In this document: in pieces, positions 24,436 through 32,162 of the stretch
How positions within the stretch are numbered: the first letter of the stretch is position 1
How the letters are laid out: every line of letters starts with the position of its first letter
DNA from: Lachnospiraceae bacterium
GTDB taxonomy: Bacteria > Bacillota > Clostridia > Lachnospirales > Lachnospiraceae
Assembly: GCA_017449765.1 (NCBI GenBank)
Contig: JAFTFE010000050.1
Span: forward strand, 1 to 35,805
Length of the DNA: 35,805 nt
Direction of reading: 5' to 3'
The notes under the pieces: model-generated
Told to the model about the DNA's origin: nothing
What the model saw: only the letters and a program-made list of their open reading frames with translations
Database searches by the model: none
Position numbers and translations under genes: made by a program

Positions 24436-26280
24436 TTACAGTGATAAACTGTATTTTCGCATCCAATAGTCTATCTGTAAAAGATATGCAACCATCTGTG
24501 GTCCGGCCATAAGCTGACCATACCAAGGTTTGCCGTATTCCTTTGGCGAGTCAAGAAACTTATTTACAGCCGGAATATTAAGATATGAGCGAAGTGGTGA
24601 GGCTGAGTCATTTATGACTTCTTTAAGACGATTAACCAGTATCTCTTCATATTTCGGATGATATGTCTTTGGATAAGGATTCTTAGGACGATTAAGCACC
24701 TCATCAGGCAAAAAATATTTAGAGGCCTGACGTAAAAGATTTTTAGGTATGCCATCCTTAGCCTTCATCTCCCAAGGAATATTAAATACATAGTCAACTA
24801 TACGATGGTCAGCAAACGGAACTCTGGCTTCAAGTCCACTGTGCATCGAAGTTCTGTCCATACGATCAAGCAGTGTCTGCATAAACCATCTGATATTAAG
24901 ATAAGATATACGACGTCTGCTTGTTTCAATATCATTTTCTGATGGTATAATATCTATCTCGGATATTGTTTTCTCATATGCATTGGCTATATATTGTTCC
25001 ATATGAAGTACCGCGGCGAATTCAGGATTAAGAAGAGACTTTCTAAATGATATATCTCTCATCCAGGGAAAAGTATTTGCCTTAATCATTTCTTCTTTAT
25101 GGAACCATGGATATCCCCCGAATATTTCGTCCGCACATTCGCCGGTTAAGGTAACCTTGTGATTTTTAGCAACTTCGCTACAGAAATATAATAATGAAGA
25201 GTCTACATCAGCCATAGTAGGCAGACATCTTGAATCTACGGAAGGTTCTAATAAATCAGCTAATGTCTCATATTTACATGACAGATAAATATGATTTGTG
25301 TGAAGATAGTCCTTCATAATATCAACATAAGGTCTGTCCTGAGTAGGTTGGAAGCTGTTTGATTGAAAATGTATATCATTATCTTCAAAGTCAAAGGAAT
25401 ATGTTGTCAATATTTCGTCTTTATCCAGATATTTCGCACAAACAGATGTAACTAAGGATGAGTCTATACCACCTGATAAAAATGTACATATCGGTACATC
25501 TGATATCATCTGCCGTCTTATACTGTCTTCTACAAGATATGAGGTCTTCTCTATGGTTTCCTCATAGCTGTCAGTATGAGGTCTGCTCTCAATTTTATAA
25601 TACATATTACGGCTGAATGTTTCGGGAGTTATAACGATATACTCGCCCGGAAGAACTTCTTTAATATTGGTAAATACACCATTACCATAAGTTTTTGCGG
25701 GTCCAATGGTAAATATCTCGTTAAATCCGTTTATATCAAGAGCCGGTCTTATTCGTGGATATTCGAATAATGAATCAATTCGGGACGAAAAAACGGTAGT
25801 GTCACCAAGCCTTGTATAATAAAGCGGTTTTATACCGAAGTGATCTCTGAATAGATACAAGGTATTTCTTTGTTCATCATAGATTGCTATGGCAAATATA
25901 CCATTTAATTTTTTGGCAAATCCTGCACCCCAGTGTATAAATGCATTAGCGATTATCTCAGTATCTGATTTGGTATTAAACACATAACCAAGACTTAACA
26001 GCTCATCCTTAATCTCAGGATGGTTATATATCTCTCCATTGAAAACTATATGATAATTAAGTCCGTGATTTACGACTTTCATAGGTTGTTTACCATCTGC
26101 GAGATCTATAATCGATAATCTTGTATGAGCGAAGCAACAGTGATTTATAATGGAATATCCGTCATCATCAGGTCCACGCATTTTCATGGATTTTATCATA
26201 TTGTTAAGTATATTAATATTACTCTTAAGATTGTCTGAAAAATCTATCTTAGGGTTAAAAAAACCGGCAATTCCACACAT
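24436..26280 (-). CDS. asnB: Asparagine synthase (glutamine-hydrolysing)
   Basis: Converts aspartate, glutamine and ATP to asparagine. The start is the ATG at 26280, because the mature enzyme must begin MCGIAGF: Cys2 becomes the N-terminal nucleophile of the class II glutaminase. The open frame extends further upstream to 26373, but that would block the nucleophile. The N-terminal half shows RGPDDDG (35-41), RLSIIDL (54-60) and NGEIYN (81-86). The C-terminal synthetase domain has the PP-loop SGGIDSS (269-275) and later GECADEIFGGY. The length of 614 residues is normal. It follows aroF after 76 bases and probably shares its promoter. Confidence 0.95.
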   Translation of the reverse strand: MCGIAGFFNPKIDFSDNLKSNINILNNMIKSMKMRGPDDDGYSIINHCCFAHTRLSIIDLADGKQPMKVVNHGLNYHIVFNGEIYNHPEIKDELLSLGYVFNTKSDTEIIANAFIHWGAGFAKKLNGIFAIAIYDEQRNTLYLFRDHFGIKPLYYTRLGDTTVFSSRIDSLFEYPRIRPALDINGFNEIFTIGPAKTYGNGVFTNIKEVLPGEYIVITPETFSRNMYYKIESRPHTDSYEETIEKTSYLVEDSIRRQMISDVPICTFLSGGIDSSLVTSVCAKYLDKDEILTTYSFDFEDNDIHFQSNSFQPTQDRPYVDIMKDYLHTNHIYLSCKYETLADLLEPSVDSRCLPTMADVDSSLLYFCSEVAKNHKVTLTGECADEIFGGYPWFHKEEMIKANTFPWMRDISFRKSLLNPEFAAVLHMEQYIANAYEKTISEIDIIPSENDIETSRRRISYLNIRWFMQTLLDRMDRTSMHSGLEARVPFADHRIVDYVFNIPWEMKAKDGIPKNLLRQASKYFLPDEVLNRPKNPYPKTYHPKYEEILVNRLKEVINDSASPLRSYLNIPAVNKFLDSPKEYGKPWYGQLMAGPQMVAYLLQIDYWMRKYSLSL

Positions 26281-26356
26281 ATATATACCTGCAATAATAC
26301 ATATATTTTTCTTATTATATTCATAAATGGGGTATCGTGTGAGAATAAACCAAAAA

Positions 26357-27385
26357 TTACAGGAGTTCAGCAACCTCTAATAATAGTTTTTTGGTTTTAT
26401 CCCAGCCAAGACAAGGATCTGTTATTGATTTACCATAGCATCCTTCACCTATAGCCTGATTGCCGTCTTCAATATAGCTTTCAACCATAACTCCTTTAAC
26501 AATCTTCTTTATATCGTCATTGTGTCGGCAGGAGTGAAGTACCTCTTTAACTATACGTGGCTGTTCATACCATTTTTTACCTGAATTATTGTGGTTGGCA
26601 TCCACTATAACAGCAGGATTCTTCAAGTCAAATTTGCTGTATGCCTCAACAAGTCTCTCCAAATCATCATAGCTGTAGTTTGGTATGGATTTGCCGTACT
26701 TATCAAGACCACCACGTAATATACAGTGAGTATACGGATTTCCTGAAGTTTCAGCCTGATAGCCCTTGTACATATATATGTGACTTGTCTGACCGGCGAG
26801 ACAGGAGTTCATCATTACCGTGAAATCTCCGCTGGTTGGATTCTTCATTCCGACAGGAACATCAATTCCGCTTGCCGTAAGTCGGTGTATCTGGTCTTCA
26901 ACACTTCTTGCTCCGATAGCATGGTAAGCAATTAGGTCATCTACATAATGTGTATTCTCGGCATATAGCATTTCGTCGGCACCGGCCATACCTGTCTCCT
27001 TGATACAGCGCAGATGAAGCTTTCTAATAGCTATAAGTCCTTCTGACATATCTGTTTCTTTCTCAGGATTAGGTTGGTGAACCATACCTTTATATCCTGC
27101 ACCTGTTGTACGGGGCTTACCGGTGTAAATACGTGGAATAACGAGAATCTTATCGGCTACTTCTTTTTGCAGGTCAGCCAATCTGTTAAGGTAGTCCATA
27201 ACAGGCTCTTCACTGTCGGCAGAGCATGGTCCTATAACAAATATAAATTTGTCTGAACGTCCGTCAAAGACCTTCTTTATTTCTTCGTCACGATCCTTCT
27301 TTATCTTTGCCAATTCCTCACTGAGGGGTAAAATTGATTTTAATTCCTCCTCAGTTGGAAGTTTTTTAACTAATTTGATACTCAT
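26357..27385 (-). CDS. aroF: 3-deoxy-7-phosphoheptulonate (DAHP) synthase, AroF/G/H type
   Basis: First enzyme of the shikimate pathway; condenses phosphoenolpyruvate and erythrose-4-phosphate. The 342-residue protein is of the class I alpha (E. coli-like) type: FVIGPCSADS, KPRTTGAGYKG, GARSVEDQIHR, PVGMKNPTSGDF, VDANHNNSGK and VMVESYIEDGNQ are all in place, including the Cys, His, Glu and Asp metal ligands. AAAGGAGA precedes the ATG, and a well-formed promoter lies upstream. Its feedback specificity (Phe, Tyr or Trp) cannot be read by eye. No other aromatic pathway gene is nearby; the neighbour is asnB. Confidence 0.95.
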   Translation of the reverse strand: MSIKLVKKLPTEEELKSILPLSEELAKIKKDRDEEIKKVFDGRSDKFIFVIGPCSADSEEPVMDYLNRLADLQKEVADKILVIPRIYTGKPRTTGAGYKGMVHQPNPEKETDMSEGLIAIRKLHLRCIKETGMAGADEMLYAENTHYVDDLIAYHAIGARSVEDQIHRLTASGIDVPVGMKNPTSGDFTVMMNSCLAGQTSHIYMYKGYQAETSGNPYTHCILRGGLDKYGKSIPNYSYDDLERLVEAYSKFDLKNPAVIVDANHNNSGKKWYEQPRIVKEVLHSCRHNDDIKKIVKGVMVESYIEDGNQAIGEGCYGKSITDPCLGWDKTKKLLLEVAELL

Positions 27386-27431
27386 AATAATGTCTCCTTT
27401 ATCTTATCTTCGTTACTTAAGTCACTTTGAC

Positions 27432-27460
27432 AGTTTAACGGATTAAAGTGAAAAAGTCAA
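27432..27460 (-). promoter_or_regulatory. Putative sigmaA promoter of aroF-asnB
   Basis: On the minus strand, TTGACT (27455-27460) and TAAACT (27432-27437) are 17 bases apart, about 45 bases before the aroF start. A CACTTT/AAAGTG inverted repeat (27423-27428 and 27445-27450) brackets the -10 box and could be an operator. The leader is too short for an attenuator or T-box. Confidence 0.6.
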
Positions 27461-27532
27461 TAGTTTTATTCATATATTATATTTCTTATAAATATAATGT
27501 AATAATATATTAATTATTTACAGGATACAAGC

Positions 27533-28729
27533 ATGAAAATATTATTAAAAGCAGTAAAACATTTATTGATCGGATTATTAACTGTCAGTTTGATAGCAGG
27601 AATAATATCTAATCCTATTATTACATATTCAGCTGAAGGTGATCCGCTTGACCTTAAGTCACGGTCTGCAATTCTTATGGAGGCAAGTACAGGCAGAATA
27701 ATATATGAAAAGAATGCCGATGAAATGCTTCGACCGGCATCGGTTACGAAGATTATGACTTTGCTGCTTACTTTTGAAGAGTTAGATAACAATAATATGA
27801 CATATGATGATATAGTTACGGTATCAGAGCATGCGGCATCTATGGGAGGTTCACAGTGCTTTTTTGAAGCCGGAGAAGAACAAACAGTAAGAGATATGAT
27901 AAAATGTATAGAGGTTGCTTCGGGAAATGATGCAGCTGTTGCTATGGCGGAGCATATTGCGGGAAGTGAAACAGAATTTGTTAATATGATGAATACAAGA
28001 GCCAAGGAACTTGGCATGAATAATACGAATTTTGTAAATGCCTGTGGACTTGAGGCTGAGAATCATCTTACTACAGCAAGAGACATAGCTATAATGTCAA
28101 GAGAACTTATAACTAAACATCCGGAAATAAAAGATTTTTCGACTATATGGATGGATTCGATAATTCACAAGACAAAGAGAGGCGAAAGTCAGTTTGACCT
28201 TGCAAATACTAACAAATTTCTTAATCAGTATACAGGAGCTACAGGTCTTAAGACGGGATTTACTTCACAGGCAAAGTATTGTATGTCCGCTACCGCAAGT
28301 CGAAACGGTATAGAACTTATAGCTGTAATTATGGGGGCTGATACAAAGGAAATCAGAAATAGTGAGGCGTGTAAACTGCTTGATTACGGTTTTTCAAAGT
28401 GTAATATTTATAATGACACAGAAACGCTTCCTATAGACTTAAAGATTCCTGTAAAGAATGGTACGTCTAAATATGTGGATTATAATAATATAATAAATAA
28501 TCAATTTGTGCTGGTAAACGAAAGTCCGGATATGGTTATAAAAGAGATTACTTTATATAATAATTTAGAGGCTCCTATATATGAGGGGGATACATTGGGA
28601 GTTGTACAATATTCGGTCAATGGTAATCTTGTACATGAGGAATATATATATGCCGCAGAGAATGTAGAAAAATTATCATATATCCAAAGTTTAAAAGGCT
28701 TGCTTTCTAAAATATTTATGATAAAATGA
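27533..28729 (+). CDS. dacF: D-alanyl-D-alanine carboxypeptidase, DacF type (copy 2)
   Basis: Second serine-type D,D-carboxypeptidase in the window, 398 residues. A signal peptide spans about residues 1-34. The motifs are SVTK (70-73), SGN (130-132) and KTG (240-242), and a beta-rich C-terminal domain ends in an amphipathic, Lys-containing stretch that should bind the membrane. Unlike copy 1 it has the canonical SGN motif. The ATG follows a modest AGGA site. It begins a cluster of envelope genes (metallophosphoesterase, L,D-transpeptidase), so a vegetative wall role is plausible. The gap to aroF holds divergent promoters. Confidence 0.92.
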   Translation: MKILLKAVKHLLIGLLTVSLIAGIISNPIITYSAEGDPLDLKSRSAILMEASTGRIIYEKNADEMLRPASVTKIMTLLLTFEELDNNNMTYDDIVTVSEHAASMGGSQCFFEAGEEQTVRDMIKCIEVASGNDAAVAMAEHIAGSETEFVNMMNTRAKELGMNNTNFVNACGLEAENHLTTARDIAIMSRELITKHPEIKDFSTIWMDSIIHKTKRGESQFDLANTNKFLNQYTGATGLKTGFTSQAKYCMSATASRNGIELIAVIMGADTKEIRNSEACKLLDYGFSKCNIYNDTETLPIDLKIPVKNGTSKYVDYNNIINNQFVLVNESPDMVIKEITLYNNLEAPIYEGDTLGVVQYSVNGNLVHEEYIYAAENVEKLSYIQSLKGLLSKIFMIK

Positions 28730-28809
28730 GCGATAAGTGACGAGACATAAAAGATTTCGAGGTGTTTTGGCCGCTTGTTAAAAAAGTGCTGGTTGATACG
28801 GAGAAAGCC

Positions 28810-29715
28810 ATGTTAAAGACGATACTTATTCTGTTGATTATTTTTATATGTGTGGTAATCCTTACTGTGCTTGAAAGCATAAGGGAAAATAATAAATTTA
28901 ATATTACGGAATATAAGATAACAGATAATAAACTACCGAGAGAATTTGACGGCTATAAGATAGTTATGATGTCAGATTTACATTGTGCAAGTTATGGTAC
29001 GGATAATGAATTGTTGATTAGGGCGGTTAAAGATATTTCACCTGACATTATTATTTTAGCAGGAGATATGATTATCGGCTCAACAAAACGCACGGAGGAA
29101 AATCTTAAATCTGCGGAGTTTATTAAGAAAATATCGAAATCAGCAGATTGTTATTACGGTATAGGTAATCATGAGAAGAGGCTGAATGCTGATGACGAGA
29201 TGCATAAAGAGGCATGGTCTGCTTATATGAATGCAATAAAGTCTGATAATGACCGGGGAAATATATTTATATTAGATAATAAAAAGAAAGAAATTATAAA
29301 AGATGGTGCGCATATTAATATATATGGTCTTGACTTGGATGAAAACTATTATGACAGGTTTTCAGGGGAAAAACCTTCTGTTGCCGAACTTACACAGATT
29401 TTAGGAAAAAATGATAAAAGTGAATATAATATTCTTATAGCCCATAATCCTGATTTTTTTGACAGCTATGCGGATTGGGGTTTTAATCTTACATTTTCGG
29501 GACACGTCCATGGAGGCTTGGTAAGACTTCCTTTTCTTGGTGGAGTAATATCACCGAAACTAAGACTTTTTCCAAAATATGATTACGGTCTTTTCAAAAA
29601 AAATAATGCAATTATGATATTATCAAACGGATTAGGATCACATTCAATTAAGCTGAGAATTAATAATATCCCTGAACTTGTGGTTGTAAAGCTTGAGAGT
29701 GGTGATGGCATTTAA
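28810..29715 (+). CDS. Membrane-anchored metallophosphoesterase (YkuE/YaeI-like)
   Basis: Calcineurin-like phosphoesterase of 301 residues. The ATG at 28810 is chosen because CGGAGA lies five bases upstream and the protein then begins with its membrane segment (about residues 2-23, LKTILILLIIFICVVILTVL); an in-frame GTG at 28762 has no spaced ribosome site. The dimetal motifs are complete: MMSDLHC, ILAGDMI, GIGNHEKR, IAHNPDFF and FSGHVHGG. Relatives act on UDP-sugar lipids or are uncharacterised wall-linked enzymes; the substrate here is unknown. The catalytic part should face outward or follow the single N-terminal anchor. Confidence 0.9.
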   Translation: MLKTILILLIIFICVVILTVLESIRENNKFNITEYKITDNKLPREFDGYKIVMMSDLHCASYGTDNELLIRAVKDISPDIIILAGDMIIGSTKRTEENLKSAEFIKKISKSADCYYGIGNHEKRLNADDEMHKEAWSAYMNAIKSDNDRGNIFILDNKKKEIIKDGAHINIYGLDLDENYYDRFSGEKPSVAELTQILGKNDKSEYNILIAHNPDFFDSYADWGFNLTFSGHVHGGLVRLPFLGGVISPKLRLFPKYDYGLFKKNNAIMILSNGLGSHSIKLRINNIPELVVVKLESGDGI

Positions 29716-29738
29716 ACGTCGAATTATGTAAAAACTAA

Positions 29739-29767
29739 TTGAAATATGGATTGATTTCATATATTAT
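29739..29767 (+). promoter_or_regulatory. Putative sigmaA promoter of the L,D-transpeptidase gene
   Basis: TTGAAA (29739-29744) and TATTAT (29762-29767) are 17 bases apart, about 55 bases before the start codon, in the 105-base gap after the metallophosphoesterase gene. No terminator is seen in the gap. Confidence 0.55.
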
Positions 29768-29820
29768 ATCTAATGATATATAACGAACATCAAATAATAA
29801 GTTACAAATGAGAGGTTATC

Positions 29821-31281
29821 ATGGATAAGCTTCAAGAAGATATAGATATGATTCCCTTTGTGGATCCGCTTGTTAAAGAATATAAGGAAAAGAAAAAGAA
29901 AAGGAAGAAAGTATTATATGGTATTCTCGGTGGAGTGCTTGGCATATATCTGGCGGGAGTATTATATAGTTCTTTTTTCTTTTTAAATAATACTAAGATA
30001 AATGGAAAGGACGTATCTTTCAGAAGTATTAGCAATGCAGAGAAGATAATTCAGGCTGATGCGGATTCCTATACACTTGATATAGTATTCAGAAACGGAA
30101 TGGAAACCCTTACTCCTAAAGATATTAATGCAAGTGTTATGCTAAAAGAAGATATAAAGAGCATAAACAGAAAGCAGAATGCGTTTATTTGGCCTTTGTA
30201 TTTTTTTAATGATAGTGAGTATACTGTTGATTATCAGATAAAGTATGATGAAGAGGGTATTTTGTCATATATTAATACGTTGTCCTATATGTCAGCGGAA
30301 AATATGGAGAAACCTGAAAACGCTTATGTTGAATTTGCTGATGGTGAGACTAAGATTATACCTGAAACAGACGGAACTGTTCTTCAAAGTAAAAGTGTAG
30401 TGTCTGCCATAGAGAAAGCTCTTGATAATTATGATAATGAGATTGATTTGGATGCAAAGGAATGCTATGAAAAGGCCAAGATAAATTCAGAGGATGAAAA
30501 GCTCGCAGCAACATTATCAAACGCAGAAACATTTCTTGAAAGAAAGGCTCAGTATAATTTTGGCGGTTACATATATGACATACCAAAAGAAGAATTAACT
30601 AAGATGGCTTATATTAACAAGTTTGGCAGAATCAGCATAGATAAAGATGAAGTCATGGCATATGCGCAAAGGTTTGCGGATGAGTTTACGACATATCATA
30701 AGGACAGGGAATTCATAACTCATGATGGTCATAAGATACTTATAAGTGGGGGATATTATGGCTGGGAGATAGATGCAGAGGCAGAAGGTGAGGAATTATA
30801 TGAGGCGCTTTCTTCTATGGAAGACTTCACCAAAGAGCCTGTCTGCACAATTACGGGATATACTTTTTGCGATATGAACGATATAGGAAGTAATTATGTG
30901 GAGATTGATTTGACCGATCAGCATGTATATGTGTTTAAAGATGGAAAAAATGTATATGACTCTCCTTGCGTATCCGGAAACTTAAGCTGGGGTATGAGCA
31001 CTCCGGGAGGTGTATATCCTATTACGTACACACAGAGAAACGCAACTTTAAGGGGTCCGAATTATGAGACAAAGGTTGCTTACTGGATGCCTTTTAATTT
31101 TGATATAGGTATGCATGATGCGACATGGAAGACTAAGTTTGGTGAAGATTACTACAAATACGATGGATCACATGGTTGTATAAATCTTCCTCTTGATGCA
31201 GCTGCAGAGATATTTGAACTTGTAGAAAAGGGTATGCCGGTTGTCTGCTATTGGGAGGACGAGGTAACATTTTTAAGATAA
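29821..31281 (+). CDS. L,D-transpeptidase with peptidoglycan-binding-like domain
   Basis: Forms 3-3 peptidoglycan cross-links or attaches proteins to the wall. The 486-residue protein has a Lys-rich cytoplasmic N-terminus (about 18-30), one membrane helix (about 31-55), an extracellular region (about 60-350) like the PG_binding_4 region of this family, and a C-terminal YkuD domain (about 355-480). YkuD starts at YVEIDLTDQHVYVFKDGKN and carries the catalytic motif with His in GMHDATW and SHGCINLP, where Cys453 is the nucleophile. GAGAGG precedes the ATG. L,D-transpeptidases are insensitive to most penicillins, so this enzyme complements the D,D-carboxypeptidases encoded nearby. Confidence 0.95.
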   Translation: MDKLQEDIDMIPFVDPLVKEYKEKKKKRKKVLYGILGGVLGIYLAGVLYSSFFFLNNTKINGKDVSFRSISNAEKIIQADADSYTLDIVFRNGMETLTPKDINASVMLKEDIKSINRKQNAFIWPLYFFNDSEYTVDYQIKYDEEGILSYINTLSYMSAENMEKPENAYVEFADGETKIIPETDGTVLQSKSVVSAIEKALDNYDNEIDLDAKECYEKAKINSEDEKLAATLSNAETFLERKAQYNFGGYIYDIPKEELTKMAYINKFGRISIDKDEVMAYAQRFADEFTTYHKDREFITHDGHKILISGGYYGWEIDAEAEGEELYEALSSMEDFTKEPVCTITGYTFCDMNDIGSNYVEIDLTDQHVYVFKDGKNVYDSPCVSGNLSWGMSTPGGVYPITYTQRNATLRGPNYETKVAYWMPFNFDIGMHDATWKTKFGEDYYKYDGSHGCINLPLDAAAEIFELVEKGMPVVCYWEDEVTFLR

Positions 31282-31329
31282 TATACAGTAAATAAAATAT
31301 GAATAATAATTTATGATGGAGTGGTAATC

Positions 31330-32151
31330 ATGTCAGATGTTGATCTTAACTTAAGTAAAGCTTATGAAAGTGTTATAGATAAAATTAATAATAAGCCTGA
31401 AATTGCGATTATACTTGGCTCGGGACTTGGTGAGTTCGGTGAGACCATTGACAATAAAACTTATATCAATTATAACGATATAGATAATTTTCCGGTTTCT
31501 ACAGTAAGCGGACATGCCGGAAGATTTATCTTGGGCAAAATAGGGGATAAAAATGTAATATGTATGCAGGGCAGAGTTCATTATTATGAAGGCTATACTA
31601 TGGACAAGGTAGTTCTTCCGGTCAGACTCATGAAGCTTCTTGGCGCAGATACTCTTATACTTACGAATGCCGCCGGTGGAATAAATAAGGAATTTAATCC
31701 GGGAGATTTGATGGCGATAACTGATCATATTACATCATTTGTTCCATCGCCACTAATCGGAAAGAATATAGACAGTCTCGGAACAAGATTTCCTGATATG
31801 TCTGAGGTGTATAGTAATAATCTTTTATCAATTATGGATAAAACCGCAGAGAAACTGTTAATTCCATTAAAGCACGGCGTATATTTACAGACTACAGGTC
31901 CAAACTATGAAACTCCGGCGGAGATTAATATGTACAAGCTTTTGGGGGCAGACACAGTTGGAATGAGTACCGCCTGTGAGGCTATGGCTGCAAAACACAT
32001 GGGAATGAACATCGCCGGTATATCCTGTATAACGAATATGGCATCCGGTATAAGCAATACACCGCTTTCACACAGTGAAGTAAAGGAAAACGCCGACAGA
32101 ACAGCAGCAATATTCCAACATTTACTGCGAGAATTTATACTTAGTATTTAA
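31330..32151 (+). CDS. punA: Purine nucleoside phosphorylase
   Basis: Phosphorolyses inosine and guanosine to free base and ribose-1-phosphate in purine salvage. The ATG at 31330 is favoured by the upstream GGAG; an in-frame GTG at 31321 overlaps that site. The 273-residue protein is of the trimeric type: IILGSGLGEFGE (phosphate site), VSGHAGRFILG, CMQGRVHYYEGY, TNAAGGIN, and the purine-binding GPNYETPAEINMYK with GMSTACEAMAA. It is followed after 11 bases by metH. Confidence 0.95.
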   Translation: MSDVDLNLSKAYESVIDKINNKPEIAIILGSGLGEFGETIDNKTYINYNDIDNFPVSTVSGHAGRFILGKIGDKNVICMQGRVHYYEGYTMDKVVLPVRLMKLLGADTLILTNAAGGINKEFNPGDLMAITDHITSFVPSPLIGKNIDSLGTRFPDMSEVYSNNLLSIMDKTAEKLLIPLKHGVYLQTTGPNYETPAEINMYKLLGADTVGMSTACEAMAAKHMGMNIAGISCITNMASGISNTPLSHSEVKENADRTAAIFQHLLREFILSI

Positions 32152-32162
32152 TGAGGTAAAAT

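Noticed and set aside
26281-26373. N-terminal extension of asnB
   Set aside because: The class II glutaminase needs Cys directly after the initiator Met, so the 31 upstream residues cannot be part of an active enzyme.
32152-32162. SAM or cobalamin riboswitch before metH, and T-box before ilvN or ilvC
   Set aside because: The upstream gaps are only 11, 56 and 45 bases, too short for these elements, and none of their conserved cores is present.
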